From an uncultured Bacteroidales bacterium (GTDB lineage Bacteria > Bacteroidota > Bacteroidia > Bacteroidales > F082), in NCBI GenBank assembly GCA_947302205.1, contig CAMYVD010000001.1, positions 178,866-242,865 of the forward strand: a DNA stretch of 64,000 nt, read 5' to 3'. Positions within the stretch are counted from its first letter, which is position 1; each line of letters begins with the position of its first letter. The notes beneath the pieces are model-generated. The model worked only from the letters and a program-made list of their open reading frames with translations. It ran no database searches and was not told where the DNA came from. Of this stretch, positions 1-8,149 are shown one piece after another. The position numbers and the translations under genes were made by a program.

Positions 1-101
1 GCGGCATTGCAGGATTCACTACAAGGGAAATGGCTCCCCTGTTTCAGGACGCCATCGATGTGGAGAATATCATTCTGCCAAAAGAATTTGTGTTAGCTTA
101 A
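1..101 (+). CDS. C-terminal end of an unidentified protein (5' truncated)
   Basis: An open frame runs in from the left edge and ends at a TAA at 99-101. It gives about 32 residues ending in ILPKEFVLA. The stop overlaps the stop of the convergent enoyl-CoA hydratase by a few bases, a normal tail-to-tail arrangement here. The other two plus frames carry less convincing peptides. The fragment is too short to assign a family, and the gene body lies outside the window. Confidence 0.5.
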   Translation, partial: GIAGFTTREMAPLFQDAIDVENIILPKEFVLA

Positions 102-881
102 CCACTCTGGCTTCCGCTTTTCGAAGAACGATGCCATGCCTTCCTGGCCGGCTTTCGAGATGCGCTGGTTGGCAATGAGAGTCGCCGTCTCGTGAAAGAC
201 GGGAGCAAAAGGATCGTTGGTGTCACTCACCAAACGCAGCAGGTTCTTACATTCGGCCACGGCATCGGGAGAGGCATGCATGAAATGGTCGATGTATTGC
301 CGCTCCACATCGACCAACTGCGACTCTTCAGCGACGACATTTACCAGTTTAAAGTCCTTGGCCTCTTCCGTAGAGAATAGCCTACCCGTGAGCATCAGCT
401 CTTTGGCGGCGGTATGGCCGATTTTCTGCACCACAAAAGGTGAGATGGTGGCCGGTGTAATGCCTAGCCTGACTTCTGAGAAGGCAAATTTGGTTGATGA
501 CTCGGCAATGACGATGTCGGCGGCGGCAATGATGCCGTTGGCACCCCCGATGCAAGCGCCGTGGACCACCGTGATGACAGCCTTGTTGCAGAAATAAACG
601 GTGCGGAACAGCTTCGAAAGCCGTTCGGCATCAGCCACATTCTGCTCATGGCTGAATTCAGCCATCTCCTTCATGTAGGCCAAATCGGCACCGGCGCAAA
701 ACGACTTGCCGTTGCCTTTGATGATGATGACACGGATGTCGTCGCGGCTGTTCAGCCAGTCTATGGCCTCGGTGAGCTCGCTGATCATCTCAGGATTCAA
801 CGCGTTGCGCACCTCGGGGCGGTCAAGGTTGACCCACGCCATGCTTTCCCCCAATTGTATTTTGATTGTCTTGAAATCCAT
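93..881 (-). CDS. Enoyl-CoA hydratase/isomerase family protein (possibly methylglutaconyl-CoA hydratase)
   Basis: A 262-residue crotonase-fold protein that would hydrate an enoyl-CoA thioester in the cytoplasm, as in fatty-acid or branched-chain amino-acid breakdown. The oxyanion-hole segments are visible: SFCAGADLAYMKEM near residue 60 and GACIGGANGIIAAADIVIA near residue 110. The open frame continues about 160 residues further upstream, but that extension runs antisense through the next gene. I start at the ATG complementary to 879-881, where the family N-terminus begins (MDFKTIKIQLGE). Length fits the family. The exact substrate cannot be read from sequence; a leucine-degradation hydratase is one reasonable guess. 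Confidence 0.85.
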   Translation of the reverse strand: MDFKTIKIQLGESMAWVNLDRPEVRNALNPEMISELTEAIDWLNSRDDIRVIIIKGNGKSFCAGADLAYMKEMAEFSHEQNVADAERLSKLFRTVYFCNKAVITVVHGACIGGANGIIAAADIVIAESSTKFAFSEVRLGITPATISPFVVQKIGHTAAKELMLTGRLFSTEEAKDFKLVNVVAEESQLVDVERQYIDHFMHASPDAVAECKNLLRLVSDTNDPFAPVFHETATLIANQRISKAGQEGMASFFEKRKPEWLS

Positions 882-980
882 ACCGCAAAAATCGGAAAAT
901 TTGTCATAAACTACCTCCGTTTCAGAAAAAATCTTTTCCTTTGCATGGTATTTGATGTTTCTCCTTGAAAGACGATTATT

Positions 981-1391
981 ATGGAAGACGAGAATTTCAG
1001 ACAGGAATTGGAAGACCTTTTCAGATTGTTCAAGCGCCTTGTGGAAAAGGAATCGCTCGACGATCTGCCGGGTGTGGACGCACAGCAGCTGGAGCAGCTC
1101 AAGGCCTTCATGGCGCAGTTTGACGATGTGAAAGACAAGCTTAAGATCGAGTCGGTTCACGTGGATCCCTTTACCAAGATGATGGTTTCCTCCTTGGTGA
1201 AACAGTTGCGTGAGCAGTTGGATGACGACATGGGCGACATCGAAAGAATCGAGGAGGCGAACCGTGTGTCGATGGAGGAACCTACAAGCGTGGCAGCCAT
1301 TGACGAGCTTTTGAAGAATCCCAATTTGACCGACGCCGAAATCGATGCGTTGTTGGATCGGCGTTCCCAAATTTCAAACAAATTGTCATAG
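981..1391 (+). CDS. Small acidic helical protein of unknown function
   Basis: A 136-residue, strongly charged protein starting MEDENFRQELEDL. No signal peptide or membrane segment is visible. Heptad-like Leu/Ile spacing with many Glu, Asp and Lys suggests a mostly alpha-helical, perhaps coiled-coil, cytoplasmic protein. It is transcribed divergently from the hydratase and lies upstream of a beta-barrel gene on the same strand with its own promoter box. I do not recognise a family. The overlapping minus-strand frame is the spurious extension of the hydratase. Codon choice and charge pattern favour the plus strand. Confidence 0.65.
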   Translation: MEDENFRQELEDLFRLFKRLVEKESLDDLPGVDAQQLEQLKAFMAQFDDVKDKLKIESVHVDPFTKMMVSSLVKQLREQLDDDMGDIERIEEANRVSMEEPTSVAAIDELLKNPNLTDAEIDALLDRRSQISNKLS

Positions 1392-1407
1392 GTTTGAAAT
1401 TTATTCC

Positions 1408-1415
1408 TAATTTTG
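1408..1415 (+). promoter_or_regulatory. Bacteroidota -7 promoter box (TAATTTTG)
   Basis: The sequence TAATTTTG, matching the TAnnTTTG consensus of the Bacteroidota primary sigma factor, lies 30 nt before the ATG of the beta-barrel gene at 1445. A clear -33 element at the ideal spacing was not seen. Confidence 0.5.
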
Positions 1416-1444
1416 CCGTTTCCTAATCAAGCGAATACTTTGTT

Positions 1445-2113
1445 ATGAAAAGAATACTGATCACCCTGACCGTCCTGCTGATTTCGACTGGCGCCTTTGC
1501 ACAACTCATTGCCAACAAGACCGACAAGAGATTCACGATGGGTCTGGATTTCTTCAACGACTTCCAGCTGTCCACTCCCGACAATTGGGATGCCCGTTTG
1601 TTCAACCAGGGCTTCAGTTGCGCATTGACCTATAATTTCCCATTGGGTGAGAGCAAGAAACACACGGTGAGCATCGGTGTGGGCTACACTGGCCACAATT
1701 ATTTCTCATACAGCCGTATAGTGAATCCATACGCTGATACCTTGCAGTTGGTGCAATACCGCGACGTGGACGGTTTCAGGCGGTATAAGGTGAACTGCAA
1801 CTACATCGACATCCCCTTTGAGTTGCGCTTCCGCATCAAGGATGCCTGGAAGATTGGCGTGGGCTTCAAGGTGGGTATTTTGGTCATGGCCAAAACCAAG
1901 TTTGTCGGCAATAACGACGACGGAGTCTTGATCCGTGAGAAGTATTGCTATATCAGCAATGTTGAAAGGATGGCCTATTCGGTCACCTTGCGTGTCGGTT
2001 ACAAATGGGTGAGCTTGTTTGCCGCCATGCAGCTGAATCCTGTTTTCGTGGTGGGTCACGAAGCCCCCACCATCAGACCGATCTCGGTGGGTTTCACCTT
2101 CGCACCGTTTTAA
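1445..2113 (+). CDS. Outer-membrane beta-barrel protein, PorT-like
   Basis: A 222-residue protein with a clear signal peptide (MKRILITLTVLLISTGAFAQ). Alternating hydrophobic and polar strands with frequent aromatic residues end in a phenylalanine (GFTFAPF), the usual outer-membrane barrel C-terminus. It resembles the small OMP_b-brl/PorT-like barrels common in this phylum. No ligand or partner can be inferred. It ends tail-to-tail with a second barrel gene on the other strand, overlapping it by 4 nt. Confidence 0.7.
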   Translation: MKRILITLTVLLISTGAFAQLIANKTDKRFTMGLDFFNDFQLSTPDNWDARLFNQGFSCALTYNFPLGESKKHTVSIGVGYTGHNYFSYSRIVNPYADTLQLVQYRDVDGFRRYKVNCNYIDIPFELRFRIKDAWKIGVGFKVGILVMAKTKFVGNNDDGVLIREKYCYISNVERMAYSVTLRVGYKWVSLFAAMQLNPVFVVGHEAPTIRPISVGFTFAPF

Positions 2114-2751
2114 TGGGTGTGTATGATGGTGTAAACCACGGTGGCCTGCAGCGCGATGTTGAAGTAATGCAGAAAATAACTGCCCACATTGGGTTTCCAA
2201 CGGCAAGGAACCAATGAGTTCATGGATCGGATGTTGATCCCCAACCGATCGTTGATGTCGAATTGCAATCCAATGTTTCCTGTGACGGAGAAAAACGCCC
2301 AAGCCGGGTTGTCGATGCCGCTTTCGTTGTCGGCCGATTGGCTGCTTTTAATCAGAAAATCACCGCTTAGGCCGATTTCCGCTGTGATGAAATCCAAAGG
2401 GCTTCCGTTGATCCTGAGTCTCCCCAGGTTATAGCGAAACATGACGGGCATCTCAATGTAATGCAGGCGGATGTTCATGGGCAACAGGCCGGCTTCAATC
2501 TCTTTGCTGTCGGAATGGGCGCCAAACAAGGAATATTTCATCTCCAATTGCCATGAGGTCGGTCCGTTGGTAGGGATGCGGCCAAAGATGCCGGCGGTCC
2601 ATCCGATTTGATGGTATCCGCCATAGCCGTCACCGTTGATTTGTGATGCCACCACGCCGCCTGTCAAGCCGCCATCGAAGGACTGGGCGTGGCTTTTGAG
2701 CCCGACAAGCGATAGGGATAAAACAAGTGCCAGAAGTGCGATTTTCTTCAT
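2110..2751 (-). CDS. Outer-membrane beta-barrel protein, PorT-like
   Basis: A 213-residue protein with a signal peptide (MKKIALLALVLSLSLVGLKSHAQ) followed by amphipathic strands typical of an 8-10-stranded outer-membrane barrel (MNIRLHYIEMPVMFRYNLG is characteristic). The start overlaps the stop of the upstream lytic transglycosylase as ATGA, so the two are translationally coupled and probably work in the same envelope process. Function beyond outer-membrane location is unknown. Confidence 0.75.
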   Translation of the reverse strand: MKKIALLALVLSLSLVGLKSHAQSFDGGLTGGVVASQINGDGYGGYHQIGWTAGIFGRIPTNGPTSWQLEMKYSLFGAHSDSKEIEAGLLPMNIRLHYIEMPVMFRYNLGRLRINGSPLDFITAEIGLSGDFLIKSSQSADNESGIDNPAWAFFSVTGNIGLQFDINDRLGINIRSMNSLVPCRWKPNVGSYFLHYFNIALQATVVYTIIHTH

Positions 2752-3296
2752 TCAATGATGGTTTTGTAGTGTGAATATCTGTTGGTTATATCTCTCACAA
2801 AGGCGATGGTCTGTTTGGGACAATAGCGCTCCACATTGTCGGACCATACGTTTGGGTTGCGGCCATGCTGAAGGGCGAGTTCGCGGTACTTCATCACTTT
2901 GTTCAACCCCGCGTTGTAGCTGGCGAGGATGAAATACATGCGTTCATTGCTGTCAGTAATGGTTCCGGAGAGTTTCCGGTCCAAGAGTATCAGCAACTTG
3001 CCTCCAGCCTCAAGCTGTTCTTCCACCGACGCGTTACGGTCGATGCCGAACTTGCGCATGGTGACGGGCATCAGCTGCATCAGTCCATAGGCGCCCTTGC
3101 TGCTTTCCAAGTCGGGTTTGAAGCGCGATTCCTGATAGATGATGGAGGCAAGCATCCGCCAGTCCCAGCCTATCTTTTGGGCTTCGATCTTGATAAGTTC
3201 GTCGTATCGGCTGATTTGTAGGGTGTCAGTCCGGGGATGTTGCATCATCAAAAAAACGCAACAGATCCACATTCCAACATGCAAATAGGCCTTCAT
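2748..3296 (-). CDS. Lytic transglycosylase, SLT/MltF C-terminal type
   Basis: A protein of about 182 residues that should cleave the MurNAc-GlcNAc bond of peptidoglycan in the periplasm, forming 1,6-anhydro ends. The SLT fold is evident: the catalytic Glu in IIYQESRFKPD, the SSKGAYGLMQLMP signature and the FILASYNAG motif. I start at the second Met (MKAYLHVGMWICCVFLM), which gives a clean short signal/anchor; the first Met at 3317 would add seven residues. It has a catalytic domain only, without the solute-binding half of full MltF. It overlaps the downstream barrel gene by 4 nt. Confidence 0.85.
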   Translation of the reverse strand: MKAYLHVGMWICCVFLMMQHPRTDTLQISRYDELIKIEAQKIGWDWRMLASIIYQESRFKPDLESSKGAYGLMQLMPVTMRKFGIDRNASVEEQLEAGGKLLILLDRKLSGTITDSNERMYFILASYNAGLNKVMKYRELALQHGRNPNVWSDNVERYCPKQTIAFVRDITNRYSHYKTIIE

Positions 3297-3351
3297 AACA
3301 TCGATTTTAGCCGTCAAAGATAAAAAAACTTTTTTGTTCGGGCGTTTTTCT

Positions 3352-3359
3352 TAATTTTG
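3352..3359 (+). promoter_or_regulatory. -7 promoter box (TAATTTTG) for the acyltransferase
   Basis: TAATTTTG followed by C lies 18 nt before the chosen ATG at 3378. It supports the shorter start, because the upstream alternative start would lie inside the promoter. Confidence 0.5.
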
Positions 3360-3377
3360 CATCCCTTACATATTGCC

Positions 3378-4673
3378 ATGGTGAAGAAGAAAAAGATTCA
3401 AGACAATAACCTGCTGTACAATTTTGTACGCCTGATTGTGGATTTCAACGCATGGCGTTCGTACCGCCGTTTTGAGGTTCACGGCAGGGAACGTCTGCCC
3501 AAAGACGGCGCTTTGATTTTTGGCATCAACCATAGTAACACCTTGATGGATGCCTTGGTGGTGCTGGCTACGAGTCAGCATAAAAAGGTGTTTATGGCGC
3601 GTGGCGATATTTTCGCCAACCCCAAGGTGGCGGAATTCCTGAAATTCGCACGCATCCTGCCGCTGTTCAGGATCCGCAATGGCGTTGCTGCCGTGCGCAA
3701 CAATACTGACTCGATTGAGCAGGCCGTGGATGTGGTGCACGACAAAGTGGGCTTGTATCTGTTTCCCGAAGGTCGCCATCGTACCAAGCACTCGTTGTTG
3801 CAACTGAGCAAGGGTATCTTCCACATTGCCCTCGACTCGAACCGTGAGTTTGGTAAGGAACACCCCATTTACATTGTTCCGGTCGGCATTGAATATGGCG
3901 ACTATTTCCGCTATCGCTCCACCTGTTTGGTCAACTTCGGTGAGGCGATCAACGTGACCGATTTCATCAACAACAGCACCGAGGAAAACGAGGCGGTGCT
4001 GATGAATCAGCTGCGTGAGATGCTTGGGGAGCGGATCTCCAAACTGATCACCTACATCCCTGACGATGAGGACTATGACGCCATTTGGGAGATTGTGAAG
4101 ATGAAAAACATCAAACGGGCGGGTGGCTTGTACAAGAAGATGCTCCGTAACCGTGACACAGTGGAGAAAGTCCTGCAATACAGGGAAACGCATCCCAAAG
4201 AGGCCAAAGAGTTGTTCTCCAAGGTGATGAAGTTTTCCGAGAATCGCGTGAAACACAAGATCTCAGTCACTTCGACTGCCAAGAAACGCCCCTTGGCCAA
4301 CTTCGCGTGGAAGTCGTTGCTGGCTTTGATAGGGCTCCCTTATTTCGTAGCCTCCACCATTGTCAACGCTCCTGCATGGATTCCTGCCGTCATTATCAAG
4401 TCGAAGCTGAAAGACAAGGCGTTTAGCAATACGGTATGCTTCGGCAGTAGACTGTTGGTTGCGTCGCTGGTCTTTATCATTGGCACCGTTGTGATGTTCT
4501 GCAATCTGCCTTGGTATTGGGCTTTAGCCGGTGCTGTGGCCTTGTTCTTCTCGTACGACATCTGGTACGACTACCTCGAGTTGGTACGCCGTCTGGCGTC
4601 CGACATCCGTTGGGCCTTTAAAGGCAAGCTACGCAAAAAATATCAGGAGTTGGGACTAAACGCAAAGTTTTAG
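3378..4673 (+). CDS. PlsC-type 1-acyl-glycerol-3-phosphate acyltransferase family protein
   Basis: A 431-residue membrane-associated acyltransferase, probably acylating lysophosphatidate or a related lipid at the inner face of the cytoplasmic membrane. The HX4D catalytic box appears as NHSNTLMDAL near residue 57, and the glycerol-phosphate binding segment as LFPEGRHRTKHSL. A C-terminal half of about 170 residues extends past the catalytic domain and contains hydrophobic helices (LLALIGLPYFVASTIV, LLVASLVFIIGTVVMF). This is longer than minimal PlsC and resembles the long Bacteroidota form. The start at 3378 was chosen over 3357 because a -7 box lies at 3352-3359. Confidence 0.85.
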   Translation: MVKKKKIQDNNLLYNFVRLIVDFNAWRSYRRFEVHGRERLPKDGALIFGINHSNTLMDALVVLATSQHKKVFMARGDIFANPKVAEFLKFARILPLFRIRNGVAAVRNNTDSIEQAVDVVHDKVGLYLFPEGRHRTKHSLLQLSKGIFHIALDSNREFGKEHPIYIVPVGIEYGDYFRYRSTCLVNFGEAINVTDFINNSTEENEAVLMNQLREMLGERISKLITYIPDDEDYDAIWEIVKMKNIKRAGGLYKKMLRNRDTVEKVLQYRETHPKEAKELFSKVMKFSENRVKHKISVTSTAKKRPLANFAWKSLLALIGLPYFVASTIVNAPAWIPAVIIKSKLKDKAFSNTVCFGSRLLVASLVFIIGTVVMFCNLPWYWALAGAVALFFSYDIWYDYLELVRRLASDIRWAFKGKLRKKYQELGLNAKF

Positions 4674-4689
4674 AAAAGCTTGCGCGATG

Positions 4690-5283
4690 CTACCATTTGC
4701 CTTCTTTCTTGAGTTGCTCTCTCCATCTGTCATGCCATTCATCATTGCCCCTTCTTCCCTGCTTTTCGAGTCCTTTTCTGCGCTCTTCCTGGATCTGATA
4801 GCTGGTCTTTCCTGAGCTGGTACCACTTGAAGAACTGGGCGCTCCTGTAATTATCCCGAGCAACAACAAGCCACCGCCAACGAATAAGAGAATCTTCCAC
4901 CAGGAGAACCCCTTTCCCTTCTTGCTTTCGGGCAACCCTTCATAAACCCAGTCTAAACCAGAGGCATCGTTACCGGAAATAGTGTATGCTGATATAAAAT
5001 ACTGCTTGCCGTCAATGGTTACCGTGGCGTATAATTCTTCTCCTTTCTCGTAGAGGCCATATTCTCTTTCCGCAACCATCTTGCTGCCGTTATGCAGATA
5101 GCGCACGACATCGCCAATAGTGTAGGGTTCGTCAGGATTCTTGGTTACAACGCGTTGGTAAAGTGCTGTGGAATCGCCTCCGTCATCGATGTTGACTATA
5201 TAATGTACTTGGTATTTTTGTGATTCCGCCTTGACAACTATAGCAAATAGCGCAAAAAGAAGTAACAATAGGAGTTTTTTCAT
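4690..5283 (-). CDS. Signal-peptide protein with one internal membrane segment, unknown function
   Basis: A 197-residue protein with an N-terminal signal peptide (MKKLLLLLLFALFAIVVKAES). It has an exported domain of about 110 residues, then a transmembrane segment (ILLFVGGGLLLLGIITG), then a Ser/Gly-rich linker and a basic, Arg/Glu-rich cytoplasmic tail. The tail repeats WHDRWREQLKKEG-like charged stretches. It lies 3 nt downstream of the Omp85-like gene on the same strand, so they are probably co-transcribed. No recognised domain; a type I membrane topology is the best reading. Confidence 0.65.
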   Translation of the reverse strand: MKKLLLLLLFALFAIVVKAESQKYQVHYIVNIDDGGDSTALYQRVVTKNPDEPYTIGDVVRYLHNGSKMVAEREYGLYEKGEELYATVTIDGKQYFISAYTISGNDASGLDWVYEGLPESKKGKGFSWWKILLFVGGGLLLLGIITGAPSSSSGTSSGKTSYQIQEERRKGLEKQGRRGNDEWHDRWREQLKKEGKW

Positions 5284-5286
5284 GTT

Positions 5287-6561
5287 TTAGAAAATATAGT
5301 TGAATCCTACGAACACCTTGAACTTGTTGCCATCAAGAGCGTTCAAGGCGCGTCCCATGTCGACACCGAGGATCATGTTGCGGTTCATGATGATCTTGAT
5401 GCCGGCACCGGCACTCATGTGAAGGCTTTCCTTCTTGCCGCTGTAATAGTCTTCACCAGCTGCTTTCAGCTCTTCTTCGCGGAAAGGTTGGATGATCATA
5501 CCGGCATCGAAGAATGGTGAGAAGGCCAGCTGCCAGTTCTGGTTGATGAATTGGAAATCGAGGAAGTGCCAACGTAGTTCCGCATTACCCAACACGAAGC
5601 CGTCGCCAAGGACGCCGTTGCGGTTCACGCCACGCATGGTCACCACGCCGCCCAAGCCTTCGGTGTACATCTTTTGGAAGAAGGGGGTGTTGAGGTTGTT
5701 GATCATGTACCAAGGCATATTGCCGGCAATCTTATGTTGCACGCCCAAACGGTAGGCAAAGGTGAGTTTATCCTTGTAAATCGGGATGTAATGACGCCAG
5801 ATGAAAGTCTGGATCAAGGCATTGTAACCATTTCCGTCGATGAAGTCGGAAGAGCCGGTGAGGGTGTATTCAGCGTAGATGCCTTTGGAGGGGTCGCTGT
5901 TATGGTCGCGGCTGTCGTAGATGAGGCCGAGACGGAGTTGGGCGATGTTGCCGCCATTCTTCTCGTTATCCTTGATGATGCCGTTTTTGACATAATTGGT
6001 GTAGAGGGTCTGCTGGCCTTCATAACCTTCCAGATTGAGGCTGTCGGTAGCCACGTTGTAATAAGCCAAGCCAACCACCCAGTTCAGGTTGGGCAGGAAA
6101 AACTTACGCTGCATGGAGCCTACAAAACGGAGGGTGTTGCGCTTGATGAAGTGGTAGCCGCTCTTTTCAAAAAAGTCGGCATTGGGGTCGAAGGTGCTCG
6201 CTTCATAACCGTTGAAGCCGAAGAACTCAAACTTCTTGGAATAGTTATAGGTGAGGTCAACGAAGAACTTGGTGTCCTCGACAAGGTACGGCATGTCGCT
6301 GTAGAAGCGGAAAACGCCCGAACCTTTGGTGTAACGCGAGACCTCCACGTTGAACTTATAGAAGTAGCGCGGATAGCGTGTGCCATCGCCGAAGTTGAAG
6401 ATGTCAACACAAGCGCCATACTGGAAGCCCAAGTCGCTATCATAACCCAATACCGGCAAAGGACCGAAGTTCCAACCTTTTTTTACGATTTCTTTTTTCT
6501 GTGCGTAGGAGCCGCTGGCTAAAAGCAGCAGCGCAAAAGCGAAAAGTAAATGTTTTTTCAT
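5287..6561 (-). CDS. BamA/TamA-like (Omp85 superfamily) outer-membrane beta-barrel protein
   Basis: A protein of about 425 residues with a signal peptide (MKKHLLFAFALLLLASGSYAQ) and a C-terminal surface-antigen D15-type barrel. Features that fit are the GLIYDSRDHNSDPSKGIYAEY strand pair, the GLGGVVTMRGVNRNGVLGDG segment resembling the conserved Omp85 L6 loop, and a terminal phenylalanine (GFNYIF). It has no POTRA repeats, so it is not a full BamA. It may be a lipoprotein- or phospholipid-handling barrel. The start at 6561 is preferred over the longer frame because a -7 box sits 21 nt upstream at 6582-6589. Confidence 0.75.
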   Translation of the reverse strand: MKKHLLFAFALLLLASGSYAQKKEIVKKGWNFGPLPVLGYDSDLGFQYGACVDIFNFGDGTRYPRYFYKFNVEVSRYTKGSGVFRFYSDMPYLVEDTKFFVDLTYNYSKKFEFFGFNGYEASTFDPNADFFEKSGYHFIKRNTLRFVGSMQRKFFLPNLNWVVGLAYYNVATDSLNLEGYEGQQTLYTNYVKNGIIKDNEKNGGNIAQLRLGLIYDSRDHNSDPSKGIYAEYTLTGSSDFIDGNGYNALIQTFIWRHYIPIYKDKLTFAYRLGVQHKIAGNMPWYMINNLNTPFFQKMYTEGLGGVVTMRGVNRNGVLGDGFVLGNAELRWHFLDFQFINQNWQLAFSPFFDAGMIIQPFREEELKAAGEDYYSGKKESLHMSAGAGIKIIMNRNMILGVDMGRALNALDGNKFKVFVGFNYIF

Positions 6562-6581
6562 GTTTCGATAATTTGACGTGG

Positions 6582-6589
6582 CAAAAATA
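6582..6589 (-). promoter_or_regulatory. -7 promoter box (TATTTTTG) for the Omp85-like gene
   Basis: On the minus strand this reads TATTTTTG, 21 nt before the start codon at 6561. It is paired divergently with the mntP box at 6598-6605, only 8 nt apart. Confidence 0.45.
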
Positions 6590-6597
6590 AAAAAAAC

Positions 6598-6605
6598 TAT
6601 TTTTG
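6598..6605 (+). promoter_or_regulatory. -7 promoter box (TATTTTTG) for mntP
   Basis: TATTTTTG lies 19 nt before the mntP ATG. No leader of useful length exists here, so a yybP-ykoY type Mn riboswitch is not present upstream of this gene. Confidence 0.45.
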
Positions 6606-6624
6606 CGGCCTCAAAAAGATTGCA

Positions 6625-7191
6625 ATGAGTTTTGTTGAGGTTCTTTTGATCGGTATCGGCCTTTCGATGGACGCTTTTTCGGTATCCATCTGTAAGGGTT
6701 TGACAACGAAGCAATTCTCATGGAAAATGGCGCTGACCTGCGGGCTTTGGTTCGGGTTTTTCCAAGCGCTGATGCCGCTGATAGGTTATTTTCTCGGATC
6801 TCAGTTCGAGCAGTATATCACAGCGGTGGACCATTGGATTGCCTTTGGGTTGCTATTCCTCATTGGAGCCAACATGATCCGCGAGGCGTTTTCGAAGGAG
6901 GAAGAATCCAGCGACAGTTCCTTGGACTTCAAGACCATGCTGCTCCTCGCCATTGCCACCAGCATCGATGCCCTGGCCGTGGGCATTTCCTTCGCTTGTA
7001 TCCAAGTGAAGATCTGGTCGTCGGTGCTTATCATCGGACTAACCACTTTCGCTTTTTCGGTTTTAGGGGTGAAAATCGGTAATGTGTTTGGTTCTAAATT
7101 CGAAAAGTCGGCTGAAATCATCGGTGGTATCATCTTGATACTCATTGGTTTGAAAATCTTATTGGAACATCTTGGCATCATCGCGTTTTGA
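6625..7191 (+). CDS. mntP: Manganese efflux pump MntP
   Basis: A 188-residue inner-membrane protein with six hydrophobic helices, matching the length and layout of MntP (DUF204). Its role is export of Mn2+ from the cytoplasm. The two pseudo-symmetric halves each carry the characteristic Asp motif: [14 protein letters not shown] near residue 15 and [14 protein letters not shown] near residue 113. The gene is monocistronic, divergent from the Omp85-like gene and followed by the tRNA-Pro gene. Confidence 0.9.
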   Translation: MSFVEVLLIGIGLSMDAFSVSICKGLTTKQFSWKMALTCGLWFGFFQALMPLIGYFLGSQFEQYITAVDHWIAFGLLFLIGANMIREAFSKEEESSDSSLDFKTMLLLAIATSIDALAVGISFACIQVKIWSSVLIIGLTTFAFSVLGVKIGNVFGSKFEKSAEIIGGIILILIGLKILLEHLGIIAF

Positions 7192-7252
7192 CGGTCGGTG
7201 CCTTTTGTTCATAAACAATCGAAGTTTTTTCTTGCGTTATTCGAAAAAATTG

Positions 7253-7260
7253 TATCTTTG
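7253..7260 (+). promoter_or_regulatory. -7 promoter box (TATCTTTG) for tRNA-Pro
   Basis: TATCTTTG lies 14 nt before the mature 5' end of the tRNA. A TTG at 7232-7234 is close to the expected -33 position. Confidence 0.55.
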
Positions 7261-7274
7261 CAGTCTGAAAGTTT

Positions 7275-7348
7275 CGGGATGTAGCGCAGCCCGGTAGCGC
7301 GCTTCGTTCGGGACGAAGAGGCCGCAAGTTCGAATCTTGTCATCCCGA
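7275..7348 (+). tRNA. tRNA-Pro, anticodon CGG
   Basis: A 74-nt cloverleaf: the acceptor arm CGGGATG (7275-7281) pairs with CATCCCG (7341-7347), discriminator A at 7348. The anticodon stem CTTCG (7302-7306) pairs with CGAAG (7314-7318) and encloses the loop TTCGGGA. The anticodon at 7309-7311 is CGG, which reads CCG proline codons. The T-arm carries TTCGAAT. CCA is not encoded. A zeta-toxin-like gene begins 31 nt downstream. Confidence 0.95.
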
Positions 7349-7379
7349 CTTTTTTGAAAACGAGAGAGATTTTTATTTC

Positions 7380-7964
7380 ATGCCGAACCTGTATATCATA
7401 TCAGGCTGTAATGGTGCTGGTAAGACTACTGCGTCAATGACGGTATTGCCCGAAACACTGCAATGCCGGGAATTCGTCAATTGCGACGAGATTGCCAAGG
7501 GTCTTTCACCGCTCAATCCCGAGGGGGCTTTGTTGCCTGCCGCGAAGCTGATGCTTTCACGGATCAAGAAGCTCATTGCGGAGGATGCTGACTTTGCCAT
7601 TGAGACTACCTTGGCCACCAAGTCCTATCACGCTCTCGTTCAAAAAGCCCAGGAGAAGGGCTACAATACCCACCTTATTTATTTCTGGTTGCAGAGCCCC
7701 GAGCTTGCCCTGAAGCGCGTTGCCGAAAGGGTGAAGAACGGCGGTCATAACGTTGAGGAGGCGGTCATCCGTCGCCGTTACGTCACTGGCATCCGCAACC
7801 TGTTCAAACTGTATTGCCCCGTGGTGGATTACTTCATCTTGATCGACAATTCCATCATGCCCCGTGAGGTCATTGCCGAAGGGAACTACGATGCAGTGAA
7901 GGTTTATAATGAAGAAAAATTTAAAATGATCAGACAATATGACAACGGTAAAAGTGAATGCTAA
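7380..7964 (+). CDS. Zeta-toxin family P-loop kinase
   Basis: A 194-residue P-loop protein. The Walker A motif is immediate at the N-terminus (LYIISGCNGAGKTTAS), followed by the zeta-type FVNCDEIAKGLSP with its Asp, and a DFAIETTLATKSYH segment that in zeta toxins helps form the UDP-sugar/peptidoglycan-precursor pocket. Length matches stand-alone zeta-like ATPases rather than PezT. No epsilon antitoxin precedes it. A 65-residue gene overlaps its 3' end by 26 nt instead. Whether it phosphorylates UDP-GlcNAc, like characterised zeta toxins, or another small molecule is not decidable from sequence. Confidence 0.8.
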   Translation: MPNLYIISGCNGAGKTTASMTVLPETLQCREFVNCDEIAKGLSPLNPEGALLPAAKLMLSRIKKLIAEDADFAIETTLATKSYHALVQKAQEKGYNTHLIYFWLQSPELALKRVAERVKNGGHNVEEAVIRRRYVTGIRNLFKLYCPVVDYFILIDNSIMPREVIAEGNYDAVKVYNEEKFKMIRQYDNGKSEC

Positions 7965-8136
7965 AAAAGAAGAGGTCTCTCCATTGACTAAGCAGTTGAT
8001 GTGCGGCCTCGACGTCTCTTTCAGACGTCTTGTGATTATGCGTAGCAGACATAATGGCACCATGTGCTTCTGTGACGAAAAAGGCAACATCTATACTGTT
8101 AAGGCAAAAGATGTGAAAACACTGATGGGTGCATAA
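7939..8136 (+). CDS. Small protein overlapping the zeta-like gene; candidate partner or antitoxin
   Basis: A 65-residue basic protein (MTTVKVNAKKEEVSPLTKQL) with a short predicted beta-rich C-terminal part (GTMCFCDEKGNIYTVKAKDV). Its ATG lies 26 nt inside the zeta-like gene, and its stop falls just before the alpha-fucosidase start at 8150. This coupling is the main argument that it is real and functionally linked. It does not resemble the three-helix epsilon antitoxin. Its role is unknown. Confidence 0.6.
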   Translation: MTTVKVNAKKEEVSPLTKQLMCGLDVSFRRLVIMRSRHNGTMCFCDEKGNIYTVKAKDVKTLMGA

Positions 8137-8149
8137 TGCACTGACTTTA

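Noticed and set aside
882..1370. N-terminal extension of the enoyl-CoA hydratase to 425 residues.
   Set aside because: The extra part is antisense to another gene and carries no family similarity. The crotonase N-terminus begins at the Met at 881.
3366..4256. A 296-residue His-rich minus-strand frame opposite the acyltransferase.
   Set aside because: It is the antisense shadow of a clearly conserved PlsC-type gene.
6598..6624. A Mn-sensing (yybP-ykoY) riboswitch before mntP.
   Set aside because: The leader is under 20 nt, too short to hold the aptamer.
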